A stretch of DNA of 64,000 nt from Sinorhizobium terangae (GCF_029714365.1 NZ_CP121659.1:3371001-3435000); one strand, 5' to 3'. Counted from the first letter of the stretch, positions 1 to 8,123 are shown. Numbers and translations: made by a program. The notes: generated by a model from the sequence alone, not told the origin.

Positions 1-1
1 C

Positions 2-403
2 TTCAATTACGAAGCCCCCTCGCCGATGCGGGTGATCGCCGACGGCAAGTCGGTCGTCATCGGCAATATGAAGCTGAAGACTTGGGACATCTACCCGCTT
101 TCGAAGACGCCGCTCAATCTGCTGCTGAGCGAGAGGATCGACCTGACCGGCAGGATGGTGCGCGCCGTCCGGGAGGAGTCCGATCTCATCACCATCGTGC
201 TCGGAGACCGCTCGGTCTTCGGCGATTCGACCATCACGATGATGTTCGACCCGAAGACTTACGATCTCAGGCAGTGGACGATCACCGACCCGCAAAAGAA
301 GGATACCTCGGTGATGATCTTCAACGTTCGCACCGGAATGGAGCTGGACGACAAGGTCTTCCGCATCCCCTATGACGAAGTGCGCAACAGAAGAGGCGGC
401 TGA
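2..403 (+). CDS. LolA-family outer-membrane lipoprotein carrier protein (3' part only)
   Basis: The reading frame is open from the left edge of the window, so the N-terminus, including any signal peptide, is missing. The 133 visible residues match the second half of the periplasmic LolA/DUF-type beta-barrel fold: alternating beta strands with the motif TITMMFDPKTYDLRQWTITD and a C-terminal TSVMIFNVRTG strand. LolA proteins escort lipoproteins from the LolCDE complex to the outer membrane. The family assignment is by pattern recognition. The protein could be a LolA-related paralogue rather than the main carrier. A RIME-like repeat and xthA follow on the same strand about 200-310 bases downstream. 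Confidence 0.7.
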   Translation, partial: FNYEAPSPMRVIADGKSVVIGNMKLKTWDIYPLSKTPLNLLLSERIDLTGRMVRAVREESDLITIVLGDRSVFGDSTITMMFDPKTYDLRQWTITDPQKKDTSVMIFNVRTGMELDDKVFRIPYDEVRNRRGG

Positions 404-597
404 AGCGCGACGCCGGCTGCGGCGAACGAAACCGATCAAGGATAATCACAGAATTCAACGTGCTCGAGCGACCGCTGCGCGTCTGAATAGACACGCGCCG
501 CAGGCGTTTTCATGCCTTGTCGTTTGCCGTTTGACCTCTTAGAAACGCGAACGGACTGCCGGGGCTTCCTGCCCAATTGCCGGCGCACTCATCCTTT
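404..597. other. Intergenic gap upstream of the xthA repeat, no gene seen
   Basis: Together with the following repeat this forms a 311-base gap between the LolA-like gene and xthA. No open frame with a plausible ribosome binding site was found. The xthA promoter must lie in this stretch or inside the repeat, because only 13 bases separate the repeat from the xthA start. Confidence 0.5.
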
Positions 598-701
598 CTA
601 CAGCGCCGCGCGTCCGATCGGACGCGCTAAGGTCGCTGTAGCACTTTGAAATGATGCATGATTTTGTCCTTAAATCGATCCCGATTTAAGGAATCATGCA
701 G
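598..701 (-). repeat. RIME-like palindromic repeat, full copy
   Basis: Two inverted repeats are joined by an AT-richer spacer: a GCGCGTCC...GGACGCGC hairpin (about 608-627) and a CCTTAAATC...GATTTAAGG hairpin flanked by TGCATGATT/AATCATGCA (about 654-700). The same two-hairpin order recurs at 3611, 20299, 23507, 57422 and elsewhere in this window. The layout resembles the Rhizobium-specific intergenic mosaic elements (RIME) described in Sinorhizobium; the name is by recall, not by alignment. It ends 13 bases before the xthA start. Confidence 0.8.
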
Positions 702-714
702 TAGGGAACGCGGA

Positions 715-1521
715 ATGACCCTTTCCATCGCCACATGGAACATCAACTCCATTCGCCTGCGGATGCCGCTGGTCGAGCACTTTCTGAAGACATGGCAGCC
801 CGACATCCTGTGCCTGCAGGAAACCAAATGCCCGAACGACCAGTTTCCGTCGTCGCCGCTGAAAAGCCTCGGCTACAAATACATCGAGATGCACGGCCAG
901 AAGGGCTACCACGGCGTGGCGACCGTTTCGCGCCTGCCGCTGCATGAGCTTTCCGACCGCCGCGACTATTGCGGCGTCGGCGACGCCCGCCATCTCTCTG
1001 TCGTCTTTAAGGCCGGGGACAACACGATACGCCTGCACAATTTCTATGTGCCGGCCGGTGGCGACGAGCCGGACCGGACGATCAATCCGAAGTTCGGCCA
1101 CAAGCTCGACTTTGTCGATGAAATGAAGCTCCTGCACGCCGAAGCCGAGGCCGGCGTCTCGTCCATCCTGGTCGGCGACCTCAACATCGCGCCGCTCGAG
1201 CACGACGTCTGGTCGCACAAGCAGCTGTTGAAGATCGTCAGCCACACCCCGATCGAGACCGAGGGCCTGATATCGGTGATGACCGGGGGTGCCTGGGTCG
1301 ACCTGATGCGCCAGCACGTGCCCCCGCCCGAAAAGCTCTACACCTGGTGGAGCTATCGCGCGAAGGATTGGGAGCTGGCCGACCGCGGCCGCCGCCTCGA
1401 TCACATCTGGTCCTCGGCCGATATCGCGCCGAAACTGAGCCGCGTCGACATCATCCGCGAGGCCCGCGGCTGGGATCGCCCTTCCGACCACGTGCCGGTG
1501 ATCGCGCATTTCGAGCTCTGA
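715..1521 (+). CDS. xthA: Exodeoxyribonuclease III (AP endonuclease)
   Basis: A 268-residue member of the endonuclease/exonuclease/phosphatase superfamily, near the usual ExoIII length (about 265). Motifs in order are WNINSIR at the N-terminus, LQETKCP (metal-binding Glu), FYVPAGG, GDLNIAP (catalytic Asp-Asn), RLDHIW and the C-terminal SDHVPV (Asp-His pair). It cleaves DNA 5' of abasic sites and removes 3' blocking groups in base excision repair in the cytoplasm. The ATG at 715 is chosen because homology starts at MTLSIATWN; the open frame extends upstream only into the RIME-like repeat. It is monocistronic, and the following region is a repeat. Confidence 0.93.
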   Translation: MTLSIATWNINSIRLRMPLVEHFLKTWQPDILCLQETKCPNDQFPSSPLKSLGYKYIEMHGQKGYHGVATVSRLPLHELSDRRDYCGVGDARHLSVVFKAGDNTIRLHNFYVPAGGDEPDRTINPKFGHKLDFVDEMKLLHAEAEAGVSSILVGDLNIAPLEHDVWSHKQLLKIVSHTPIETEGLISVMTGGAWVDLMRQHVPPPEKLYTWWSYRAKDWELADRGRRLDHIWSSADIAPKLSRVDIIREARGWDRPSDHVPVIAHFEL

Positions 1522-1530
1522 TTCGCGGTT

Positions 1531-1671
1531 ATCCCTCCCCACAAGGGGGAGGGGCTACGCACCCGCGTCCGAGAGCGTGCTAAATTCTAACATTTTCGCG
1601 CTCATTGAACCGTAATGACATGAATTGAGCGGTGCGGCATCGGAGCCCCTCCCACCTGTGGGGAGGGGTCT
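1531..1671. repeat. MITE-like repeat with CCCTCCCC/GGGGAGGG inverted ends
   Basis: About 140 bases between xthA and the cyclic-nucleotide-binding gene. The left end reads CCCTCCCCACAAGGGGGAGG and the right end carries the inverse CCTGTGGGGAGGGGTC. The interior contains GCGGCATCGGAGCCC, which also occurs in the copies at 6032 and 48365. Each arm is itself a small palindrome. No coding capacity is evident. Confidence 0.65.
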
Positions 1672-1699
1672 TTTAAGTGGTAGGACCTCAATGATCCCG

Positions 1700-2155
1700 T
1701 CAGGCAAACCGCCCCGCAAGCGCCTCGGCGCGCCGGATCATCGCCAGCAGATTCTCGCGGATGCGGGCTTCGACAAGCGCCGTCACCTCCGGGTACTCTT
1801 CCAACATCCGGCGAAAAAGCGGGCGATTGATGCGGATGACTTCGCTGTCTTCGTCGGCGGTCGCCGTGAATTTGCGCTCGACCATCGAGATCAATGCCAG
1901 TTCAGAAAGGAGCGCGCCATGCTCGACGGTGGCCACATGCTGCTGTCGGCCCTCGCCGTCCGCCTTCGAAAGCGTGAAACTGCCGGCAGCAACGGCAAAG
2001 GCACAGTCGGCCGGCGCCCCTTCGCGAAAAAGCTCCTGGCCCTTCAAGACGCGGCGGCGTTCGGCGCCGAAGGCGATCAGCCTCAGCTTGTCCTCGCTGA
2101 TATCGGCAAAGAGCGCCACATTGGACAAAAGCGCGATGTCGTCGTTGAGTGCCAA
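1700..2155 (-). CDS. Stand-alone cyclic-nucleotide-binding (Crp-like sensor) protein without HTH
   Basis: A cNMP-binding (CAP_ED) domain fills almost the whole protein: LLSNVALFADISEDKL, an FREGAPADCAFAVAAGSF beta-roll hairpin, and an HGALLSELALI segment in the phosphate-binding-cassette position. A C-terminal helix follows, ending at GRFA. There is no helix-turn-helix, so it is not a complete Crp/Fnr regulator; at about 151 residues it looks like a sensor module. The TTG at 2155 is preferred for its AGGGAG site about nine bases upstream. A GTG at 2212 would add 19 unconserved-looking residues. It lies directly downstream of the response regulator on the same strand, so co-transcription is likely. 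Ligand and target are unknown. Confidence 0.75.
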   Translation of the reverse strand: MALNDDIALLSNVALFADISEDKLRLIAFGAERRRVLKGQELFREGAPADCAFAVAAGSFTLSKADGEGRQQHVATVEHGALLSELALISMVERKFTATADEDSEVIRINRPLFRRMLEEYPEVTALVEARIRENLLAMIRRAEALAGRFA

Positions 2156-2230
2156 GGCGGCATTCTCCCTGTTCGCTTTGGGGGCGGAATGCGGAACGGA
2201 AGGCCGCTTCACACCTTTCCGCGATCCCGC

Positions 2231-2914
2231 TCAAGGAACAATCTTGTAGCCGCCGTTCTCTGTCACCAAAATCTCCGCATTGGAAGGGTCGCGCTCGATT
2301 TTCTGGCGGAGCCGGTAGACATGCGTCTCCAGCGTATGCGTGGTGACGCCGGAATTGTAGCCCCAGACCTCCTCGAGCAGGACATCGCGCGTGACCACTT
2401 TCTGATCGGCGCGATAGAGATAGCGGATGATCGCCGCTTCCTTCTCGGTCAGGCGGATCTTCTGGCCATTCTCCATTGTCAGCAGTTTCTGGCTCGGCTT
2501 GAACGTGTAGGGACCGACGCTGAAGGTGGCGTCCTCGCTCTGCTCGTGCTGGCGAAGCTGGGCGCGGATGCGCGCGAGCAGCACGGCAAAGCGGAAGGGC
2601 TTGGTGACGTAGTCGTTGGCGCCCGCTTCGAGCCCGAGGATGGTGTCCGAATCGGTGTCGTGCCCGGTCAGCATGACGATCGGCGCCTTGAAGCCGCCCT
2701 TGCGCAGGATCTTGACCGCTTCGCGACCATCCATGTCGGGTAGGCCGACATCCATGATCAGAAGGTCGACCTGATGTGCACGGGCCGCCTGGATCCCCTT
2801 GCCGGCGGTTGCCTCTTGCAGGAGATCGAACTCTTCATAGAGAGAAAGCTGCTCTACCAGTGTTTCGCGCAGGTCATTGTCGTCATCGACAAGGAGAATG
2901 GTACGTGTCGCCAT
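2231..2914 (-). CDS. cenR: OmpR/PhoB-family response regulator, CenR-like
   Basis: A 227-residue two-domain regulator. The receiver domain (1-120) has the acidic pocket VDDDND, phospho-acceptor Asp55 in LIMDVGLPD, Thr in MLTGHD and Lys105 in YVTKPF. The winged-helix domain (about 130-227) has LTEKEAAIIRYLYR, RDVLLEEVWGYN and the recognition helix THTLETHVYRLRQKI. The sequence strongly resembles CenR, the cell-envelope regulator of Caulobacter and other Alphaproteobacteria; this is from memory and was not aligned. No histidine kinase is adjacent, as expected if CenK is encoded elsewhere. The next gene on the strand encodes a cNMP-binding protein. Confidence 0.8.
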   Translation of the reverse strand: MATRTILLVDDDNDLRETLVEQLSLYEEFDLLQEATAGKGIQAARAHQVDLLIMDVGLPDMDGREAVKILRKGGFKAPIVMLTGHDTDSDTILGLEAGANDYVTKPFRFAVLLARIRAQLRQHEQSEDATFSVGPYTFKPSQKLLTMENGQKIRLTEKEAAIIRYLYRADQKVVTRDVLLEEVWGYNSGVTTHTLETHVYRLRQKIERDPSNAEILVTENGGYKIVP

Positions 2915-3058
2915 AGGGACAATTCCTGTTTGCTTCCTGAATCAAAACTAGCTCAAATGCCGCTCTTGGCAAGCCGGCCGCCGTTGAACACCGTCATAAA
3001 TGCAACCATGCCTATGGTCGTCACCTACTCGCGGACAAGGCAAAATTTTGTGAGAATA

Positions 3059-3607
3059 ATGCGCAAGAAAACGTCGGGAGTAAGATCGCCAAAATCAACG
3101 ATCGTCGTCAGAATGGCGCCGCGCGACCGCCGGCGCGCGCTTGTCAGCTTCGCCGGCAGAACGGAACAGGCGGCGATCGGCCGCAGCGGCATAACGGTAA
3201 TCAAGCGCGAGGGTGACGGCGCGACGCCGCGGGCATCGATGAAGCTGATCGGCGGCTACACGCGCCGTGACCGCATCTCGTTGCCGCCGACGCGGCTGCC
3301 CATGCGTGCCACCCGCCGCGACATGCTGTGGTGCGACGATCCCGGCCACGCCTCATACAATCGCCCGGCCAAGCCCCCGCTTGCGGCAAGCCACGAGACG
3401 ATGATGCGCGACGACGGCCTCTATGACGTATGCCTCGTCATGGATTGGAACATTTTCTGCAGACGGCGCAATGCCGGCTCCGCGATCTTCTTCCATCTGA
3501 TTCGCCCCGGCTACGAGCCGACGCAGGGCTGCGTCGCCGTCAGCCTGCCGGCAATGAAGCGGCTGATCCGGCATATGCGCCAGGGAACGATCGTGAAGGT
3601 GGTGTAG
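3059..3607 (+). CDS. L,D-transpeptidase family protein (YkuD domain)
   Basis: A 182-residue YkuD/ErfK-type protein. IVVRMAPRDRRRALVSF opens the domain, IKREGDGATP is the conserved N-terminal loop, and the catalytic motif is HLIRPGYEPTQGCVAVS (His146, Cys158). Family members form 3-3 peptidoglycan cross-links or attach lipoproteins to peptidoglycan. The start at 3059 (MRKKTSGVR) gives no recognisable signal peptide; the frame is open further upstream but also without a clear export signal. This is the usual form of this small rhizobial subgroup, and its location is uncertain. It is divergent from the CenR-like gene. A RIME-like repeat begins three bases after the stop. Confidence 0.8.
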   Translation: MRKKTSGVRSPKSTIVVRMAPRDRRRALVSFAGRTEQAAIGRSGITVIKREGDGATPRASMKLIGGYTRRDRISLPPTRLPMRATRRDMLWCDDPGHASYNRPAKPPLAASHETMMRDDGLYDVCLVMDWNIFCRRRNAGSAIFFHLIRPGYEPTQGCVAVSLPAMKRLIRHMRQGTIVKVV

Positions 3608-3610
3608 GAA

Positions 3611-3705
3611 CTACAGCGCCGGGCAACCAGACGGACGCGCTCGGTGTTGCATCTTGAATTGCTGCATGATTCCTTAAATCCGTCCCGATGTAAGGAATCA
3701 TGCAG
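3611..3705 (-). repeat. RIME-like palindromic repeat
   Basis: It starts CTACAGCGCC and ends AATCATGCAG, and has the same two-hairpin layout as the copy at 598, though the GC-rich hairpin is degenerate. It fills the space between the convergent L,D-transpeptidase and sixA genes, where it could act as a bidirectional transcript end. Confidence 0.75.
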
Positions 3706-3716
3706 AGGCGATTTCC

Positions 3717-4262
3717 TCACCCTCCGCCGTCCAGCATGCGGGGCGTCACGAACCGAACGAGCCGGCCCTTCCCGGGCGCAATCTCCGACCATTGCTCGAT
3801 GGTAAAATCCATGACGGCGAGAGCGGCCGTCGGGAACTTGTCGCGCAGGCGCGCCAACGCCACCTCGTCACCACCGCCGACGAGCAGAAGTGCAAGCTCC
3901 ACCATGCCTGGATTGTGCCCGACGAGCATCAACTTCTCGACCGACGGCTCCACCTCGCGGATCACATCTATCATGGCCTTGGCTGTCACCTCGTAGATGG
4001 CGACGGCGTCGCGGGTTTCGACCTTCTGTGGCAGTTCGTTGGCGACAAGCTCCCAGGTCTCCTGCGCGCGCCGGGCGGTCGAAACGAGCGCGAGGTCCGG
4101 GATCAACTCCTGCCGTGCCATGAAAGCGCCGATTGCCGGCGCCGCTTTCCGGCCGCGGCCGGCGAGCGGACGGCGATGGTCGGCGACCCCCTCGGGCCAG
4201 GCGGATTTGCCGTGGCGCAGCAACAGGAGGCGGCGTGTCGGGGGGCTGGCGTCGTCAGGCAT
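3717..4262 (-). CDS. sixA: SixA-type histidine phosphatase
   Basis: A 181-residue histidine-phosphatase-superfamily protein. RLLLLRHGKSAW holds the catalytic His in the RHG motif, DHRRPLAGRGRKAA follows, STARRAQETWEL supplies the second Arg, and MLVGHNPGM supplies the second His. SixA dephosphorylates phosphohistidine on HPt/phosphotransfer proteins; here the substrate is not known. The ATG at 4262 is chosen because GAGGAG lies seven bases upstream; longer starts at 4277 and 4316 lack a site. It lies downstream of leuC but beyond the leuC terminator, so it probably has its own promoter near 4300. Confidence 0.85.
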   Translation of the reverse strand: MPDDASPPTRRLLLLRHGKSAWPEGVADHRRPLAGRGRKAAPAIGAFMARQELIPDLALVSTARRAQETWELVANELPQKVETRDAVAIYEVTAKAMIDVIREVEPSVEKLMLVGHNPGMVELALLLVGGGDEVALARLRDKFPTAALAVMDFTIEQWSEIAPGKGRLVRFVTPRMLDGGG

Positions 4263-4313
4263 GGGGGCGCTCCTCATCTGTCGGCGGTTGTTCCATTCTC
4301 GCACCGTCGTGCG

Positions 4314-4344
4314 CAATAAAAAAGGCCGCCCCGAAGGGCGGCCT
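4314..4344 (-). terminator. Intrinsic terminator of leuC
   Basis: On the minus strand, AGGCCGCCC-TTC-GGGGCGGCCT is followed by TTTTTTATT: a long GC stem with a U tract, 27 bases after the leuC stop. Confidence 0.9.
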
Positions 4345-4370
4345 GAGATGCCGGAAAAGCTCGAACCGGC

Positions 4371-5780
4371 TTATTTCCACTCGCGGATATCGACGAAGTG
4401 CCCCGAAACCGCCGCAGCGGCGGCCATCGCCGGCGAAACCAGATGCGTGCGCCCCTTGAAGCCCTGACGGCCTTCGAAGTTGCGGTTCGACGTCGAGGCG
4501 CAGCGTTCGCCCGGCTTCAGCCGGTCGTCGTTCATCGCCAGGCACATGGAGCAGCCGGGCTCGCGCCAGTCGAAACCTGCTTCCTTGAAGACCTTGTCGA
4601 GTCCTTCCGCTTCCGCCTGTTCCTTGACGAGGCCGGAGCCCGGCACGATCATCGCCGAAACGGTCGCGGCAACCTTGCGGCCCTCAACGACCTTGGCGAC
4701 GGCGCGCAGGTCCTCGATGCGGCCATTGGTGCAGGAACCGATGAAGACCCGGTCGATGGCGATGTCGGTGATCTTCGTGCCCGGCTTCAGGCCCATATAG
4801 TCGAGCGCACGCCATTTCGAGGCGCGCTTGGTCTCGTCCTGGATTTCATCCGGGTTCGGAACGATGCCCTGCACCGAGACCACGTCCTCCGGCGAGGAGC
4901 CCCAGGACACGATCGGCGGCAGGTTGGCGGCGTCGAGCACGACGACGCGGTCATAATGGGCGCCCTCGTCCGTGTGCAATGTCTTCCAGTATTCGAGCGC
5001 CATGTCCCAGGCCTTGCCCTTGGGCGCGCGCGGCCGGTCCTTGATATAGGCGAAGGTCGTCTCGTCCGGCGCGATCAGGCCGGCGCGGGCGCCGCCTTCG
5101 ATCGTCATGTTGCAGATCGTCATGCGGCCTTCCATCGAGAGCGAACGGATGGCTTCGCCGGCAAACTCGATGACATGACCGGTGCCGCCGGCCGTGCCGA
5201 TCTCGCCGATGATCGCGAGGATGATATCCTTGGCAGTGACGCCCGGCGGCAATTGGCCGTCGACGCGCACCAGCATGTTCTTCGCCTTCTTTTGGATAAG
5301 CGTCTGCGTCGCCAGAACATGTTCCACTTCCGAAGTGCCGATGCCATGCGCGAGCGCGCCGAAGGCACCGTGGGTGGAGGTGTGGCTGTCGCCGCAGACG
5401 ATCGTCATGCCGGGCAGCGTGAAGCCCTGTTCGGGACCGACGATGTGGACGATGCCTTGGCGCTTGTCGTTCTCGGAATAGTATTCGACGCCGAAGTCGG
5501 CAGCATTCCTGGCGAGCGCCTCAACCTGGATGCGACTCTCCTCGTTCTTGATGCCAAGATGGCGATCGGGTGAGGTCGGGACGTTATGGTCGACGACGGC
5601 GAGCGTCTTTTCCGGCGCGCGGACCTTGCGGCCGGCCATGCGCAGGCCCTCGAAGGCTTGCGGGCTCGTCACCTCGTGAACGAGGTGACGATCGATGTAG
5701 AGAAGACAGGTGCCGTCGTCCTGGCTGTTGACCAGATGATCGTCCCAGATCTTGTCATAGAGGGTACGCGGTGCGCTCAT
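4371..5780 (-). CDS. leuC: 3-isopropylmalate dehydratase large subunit
   Basis: A 469-residue LeuC, the full length of the family. It begins [16 protein letters not shown]. The catalytic [13 protein letters not shown], the 4Fe-4S cysteines in [13 protein letters not shown] and [11 protein letters not shown], and the C-terminal [12 protein letters not shown] are all visible. With LeuD it isomerises 2-isopropylmalate to 3-isopropylmalate in leucine synthesis. leuD and leuB are not in the window, the usual split arrangement in Rhizobiaceae. Translation begins at MSAPRTL. No leucine-rich leader peptide was seen upstream, so attenuation of the enteric type is not supported. Confidence 0.96.
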   Translation of the reverse strand: MSAPRTLYDKIWDDHLVNSQDDGTCLLYIDRHLVHEVTSPQAFEGLRMAGRKVRAPEKTLAVVDHNVPTSPDRHLGIKNEESRIQVEALARNAADFGVEYYSENDKRQGIVHIVGPEQGFTLPGMTIVCGDSHTSTHGAFGALAHGIGTSEVEHVLATQTLIQKKAKNMLVRVDGQLPPGVTAKDIILAIIGEIGTAGGTGHVIEFAGEAIRSLSMEGRMTICNMTIEGGARAGLIAPDETTFAYIKDRPRAPKGKAWDMALEYWKTLHTDEGAHYDRVVVLDAANLPPIVSWGSSPEDVVSVQGIVPNPDEIQDETKRASKWRALDYMGLKPGTKITDIAIDRVFIGSCTNGRIEDLRAVAKVVEGRKVAATVSAMIVPGSGLVKEQAEAEGLDKVFKEAGFDWREPGCSMCLAMNDDRLKPGERCASTSNRNFEGRQGFKGRTHLVSPAMAAAAAVSGHFVDIREWK

Positions 5781-6031
5781 GGCGATATGTCCATTCGATT
5801 TTCAGAATATGGGGAAATGCCGGCTGCAGACGGCCGGAAAACTGATCGAACGATCAGGATAGGCGGCTGGTGAGCGCGCCGGAAACCCGCGCGAAAAAGC
5901 GTGCCGGCAGACGCTTGTGGTCTTGCAGCACGACGATTTTCTGTTCGCGACATCCGAATTTGGATTCCATGGCCGGTGCTCATATCAATTTTTCGACGGT
6001 TCGGCAATCGAAGAGATGGGACGCAGACGAT
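5781..6031. other. leuC upstream region, no gene seen
   Basis: The 425-base gap between leuC and the ABC permease consists of this segment plus a MITE-like repeat. The short frames here have no homology that I recognise and no ribosome binding site. The leuC promoter is expected here; I could not assign boxes. Confidence 0.4.
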
Positions 6032-6190
6032 CAAGACCCCTCCCCACCTCCCCACAAGGGGGAGGGGTTACGATGCCGCGCCATCCCATTCCTGTCTTAG
6101 CGGCCCCGTGAACTCGGATGTCGGAATTTGGCACCCCGCCGGACGTGGGCACCGGAAGCCCTCCCCCTTGTGGGGAGGGGTTGGGTCTTG
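6032..6190. repeat. MITE-like repeat with CCCCTCCCC/GGGGAGGGG inverted ends
   Basis: It begins CAAGACCCCTCCCCACC and ends GTGGGGAGGGGTTGGGTCTTG, so the outer ends are inverse copies (CAAGACCC / GGGTCTTG). The interior contains GATGCCGCGCC. The copies at 1531 and 48365 share the same ends and interior words. It lies just past the end of the ABC permease gene. Confidence 0.7.
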
Positions 6191-6205
6191 CCAAGAACGC
6201 AATGC

Positions 6206-7027
6206 CTACCGCGTCTCCGCCCGTCTCAACCGCCGCTCGAGCGCCCGGAGCGCCAACGAGAGGCCAATCGTCAGGATGAGATAGACATAGGCGACGATGG
6301 AATAGGTTTCGAAGAAGCGGAACGAGCCCGAGGCGTAGATCTTGCCCATCTGGGTGATGTCGGCGACGCCGAGCACCGAGACCAGCGAGGAATCCTTGAC
6401 CATCGCCACGAAGTCGTTGCCGAGCGGCGGCAGGATGACGCGGATCGCCTGCGGGAAGACGACGAGGCGAAAGCGCTGATAGCGCGAAAGCCCGAGCGCC
6501 TTGGCCGCCTCCACCTGCCCCTTGTCGACCGACTGGATGCCGGCGCGAAAGACCTCGGCGATGAAGGCCGAATAGCCGATCATCAGGGCGATGATCGCCC
6601 GCCACATCAGCGAGATATCGCGAACGACGAGCGGCTCCATCCAGCCTGCAGAAATGAACGGCGCAGCCGCGAAATTCGCCACGACCACCAGCGCCGGCGC
6701 CCCGACGAAGGCGATGTAGAAAAGCAGCACGAGGATCGGCACGCCACGGATCACCTCCGTATAGAAGCGCGCGGTCTGGCGCAGCGCGACATGCTCGGAA
6801 AGCGCCATCAACGCCACGCCGAGGCCGAGCACCGTCGCCAGCGCAAAACCCACCAGCGTCACGAAAATGGTGACGCCAATGCCCTTGAGGACAACGCCGA
6901 AGACCTGGGAAAAGATGTCGTTGGTTGCAATGACCGCGGCGAGCAACACGGCGATCAGGAGAAGGGCGACCAGCCACCAGGGATAGTCGCCCTTTTCGGA
7001 AGTGTCGGATTTAACTGGCGCCATCAT
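6206..7027 (-). CDS. Polar amino-acid ABC transporter permease (HisM/GlnP type)
   Basis: An integral membrane protein of about 273 residues. Hydrophobic segments occur near the N-terminus (WWLVALLLIAVLLAAVIA), followed by the His/Glu/Gln/Arg-type permease domain with FTEVIRGVPILVLLFY-like sequence and the EAA loop KGQVEAAKALGLSRYQRF. It forms the channel for periplasmic-binding-protein-dependent amino-acid uptake. The ATG at 7027 gives MMAPVKSD; a longer frame to 7078 runs into the preceding gene's spacer. It lies 64 bases downstream of the binding protein gene. No ATPase gene adjoins, so the ATP-binding subunit must be shared or encoded elsewhere. Confidence 0.88.
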   Translation of the reverse strand: MMAPVKSDTSEKGDYPWWLVALLLIAVLLAAVIATNDIFSQVFGVVLKGIGVTIFVTLVGFALATVLGLGVALMALSEHVALRQTARFYTEVIRGVPILVLLFYIAFVGAPALVVVANFAAAPFISAGWMEPLVVRDISLMWRAIIALMIGYSAFIAEVFRAGIQSVDKGQVEAAKALGLSRYQRFRLVVFPQAIRVILPPLGNDFVAMVKDSSLVSVLGVADITQMGKIYASGSFRFFETYSIVAYVYLILTIGLSLALRALERRLRRAETR

Positions 7028-7091
7028 GATTCCGATAAGTTGGGGCGGGATGCCGGCGGAAAGCCGCACACTCCTCATCCCGCTCCGGCGA

Positions 7092-7901
7092 TCAGCCGCC
7101 CATCTTGTAGTCGAGGAACCATTTCTTGTTCAGCACATCGAAGGTGCCGTCCTCCTTCAGCGCCTTGATGGCGGCATTGATCGGGGCGACGAGATCGGAG
7201 CCCTTCGGGAAAATGAAGCCAAAATCCTCGGTGCCGAGCGGCTCGCCGACGACCTTGAGCTTGCCTTCGGACGAATCGACATAGCCCTTCGCCGCCACGC
7301 TGTCGGTCAGCACGAGGTCGACGTCGCCGGCCTTGAGCGCCTGCACGGTCGCACCGAAGGTCTCGAACAGCTTGATGCGCGGGTTCTGCTCGTTGCCGTC
7401 GAGGATTTCATAGACGGCCGTGTAGAAGGGAGAGGTGCCGGGCTGGGCACCGATCAACGCATCCTCGACGGAAGCGAAGCTCTTGGCGTCGTTGAAGCGG
7501 GCTTCGTCGCCACGCACCAGCATGAACTGCTGCGAGCGCATATAGGGATCGGAGAAGTCGACCTTTTCCTTCCGGTCGTCCTTGATGGTAATTCCGGTCA
7601 TGCCGATCTGGTATTGGCCGTCGGAGACCGCCTGGATCATCGCATCCCAGCTCGTGTTCTGGTACTCGACCTTGAAGTTCAGCCGCTTGGCAATCTCGTT
7701 CATCGCATCATATTCCCAGCCGACCGCCTGGCCGGTCTTGGGGTCGACGAACTGCAGCGGCGGGTAGGCATTCTCGGTCACGACGACGACCGTCTTGCCG
7801 CCGAGGTCCGGCAGATCGCTCGCGTGAGCGGGCGCGGAGAATGCGAATGGAATGGCGAGGGCTGCGGCTATACCCGCAAGCACATGGCGACGGCATGTCA
7901 T
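7092..7901 (-). CDS. Amino-acid ABC transporter periplasmic binding protein
   Basis: A 269-residue SBP_bac_3 family protein. A Sec signal peptide (MTCRRHVLAGIAAALAIPFA, cleaved after AHA) is followed by PPLQFVDPKTGQAVGWEYDAMNEIAKRL-type sequence. The signature MTGITIKDDRKEKVDFSDPY is the standard amino-acid-binding motif, and QPGTSPFYT lies in the second lobe. It delivers an amino acid to the permease encoded next. Specificity cannot be read from the sequence. The first gene of a two-gene unit; its own upstream region contains a degenerate repeat, then rplS on the same strand. Confidence 0.9.
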   Translation of the reverse strand: MTCRRHVLAGIAAALAIPFAFSAPAHASDLPDLGGKTVVVVTENAYPPLQFVDPKTGQAVGWEYDAMNEIAKRLNFKVEYQNTSWDAMIQAVSDGQYQIGMTGITIKDDRKEKVDFSDPYMRSQQFMLVRGDEARFNDAKSFASVEDALIGAQPGTSPFYTAVYEILDGNEQNPRIKLFETFGATVQALKAGDVDLVLTDSVAAKGYVDSSEGKLKVVGEPLGTEDFGFIFPKGSDLVAPINAAIKALKEDGTFDVLNKKWFLDYKMGG

Positions 7902-7976
7902 TGGAGAAGCTCCCGAAAATTGTGGCGACAGAAAATGTCACAAATTCTACCGGGAAGACAAGAAGATAGATCGCTA

Positions 7977-8064
7977 GATCTTGGGTCGATGCGAAATCCG
8001 ATTCCCTTGAGGGCCTAGCGGGACGCGGGCGTAAAACTGCTTCACACTTTTCCTGATTCCGCTA
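7977..8064. repeat. Degenerate palindromic repeat of the AGCGGGATG family
   Basis: It contains TAGCGGGACGCGGGCG, AAAACTGCTTCACACTTTTCC and TGATTCCGCTA, the same blocks in the same order as the better copy at 51092-51164 (AGAGCGGGATGCGGGCGG, AAAACCGC, CACTTTTCCTCATCCCGCT). It sits between the rplS terminator and the amino-acid binding protein gene. Confidence 0.55.
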
Positions 8065-8068
8065 CGGC

Positions 8069-8100
8069 AAAAAGAAAGGCGGCCCCGAGGCCGCCTTCCT
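8069..8100 (-). terminator. Intrinsic terminator of rplS
   Basis: On the minus strand, AAGGCGGCCTCGGGGCCGCC is followed by TTTCTTTTTGCC, about 25 bases past the rplS stop. It is a strong GC stem with a T-rich tail. Confidence 0.88.
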
Positions 8101-8123
8101 GACAATTCCGAGGAATTGAAATC

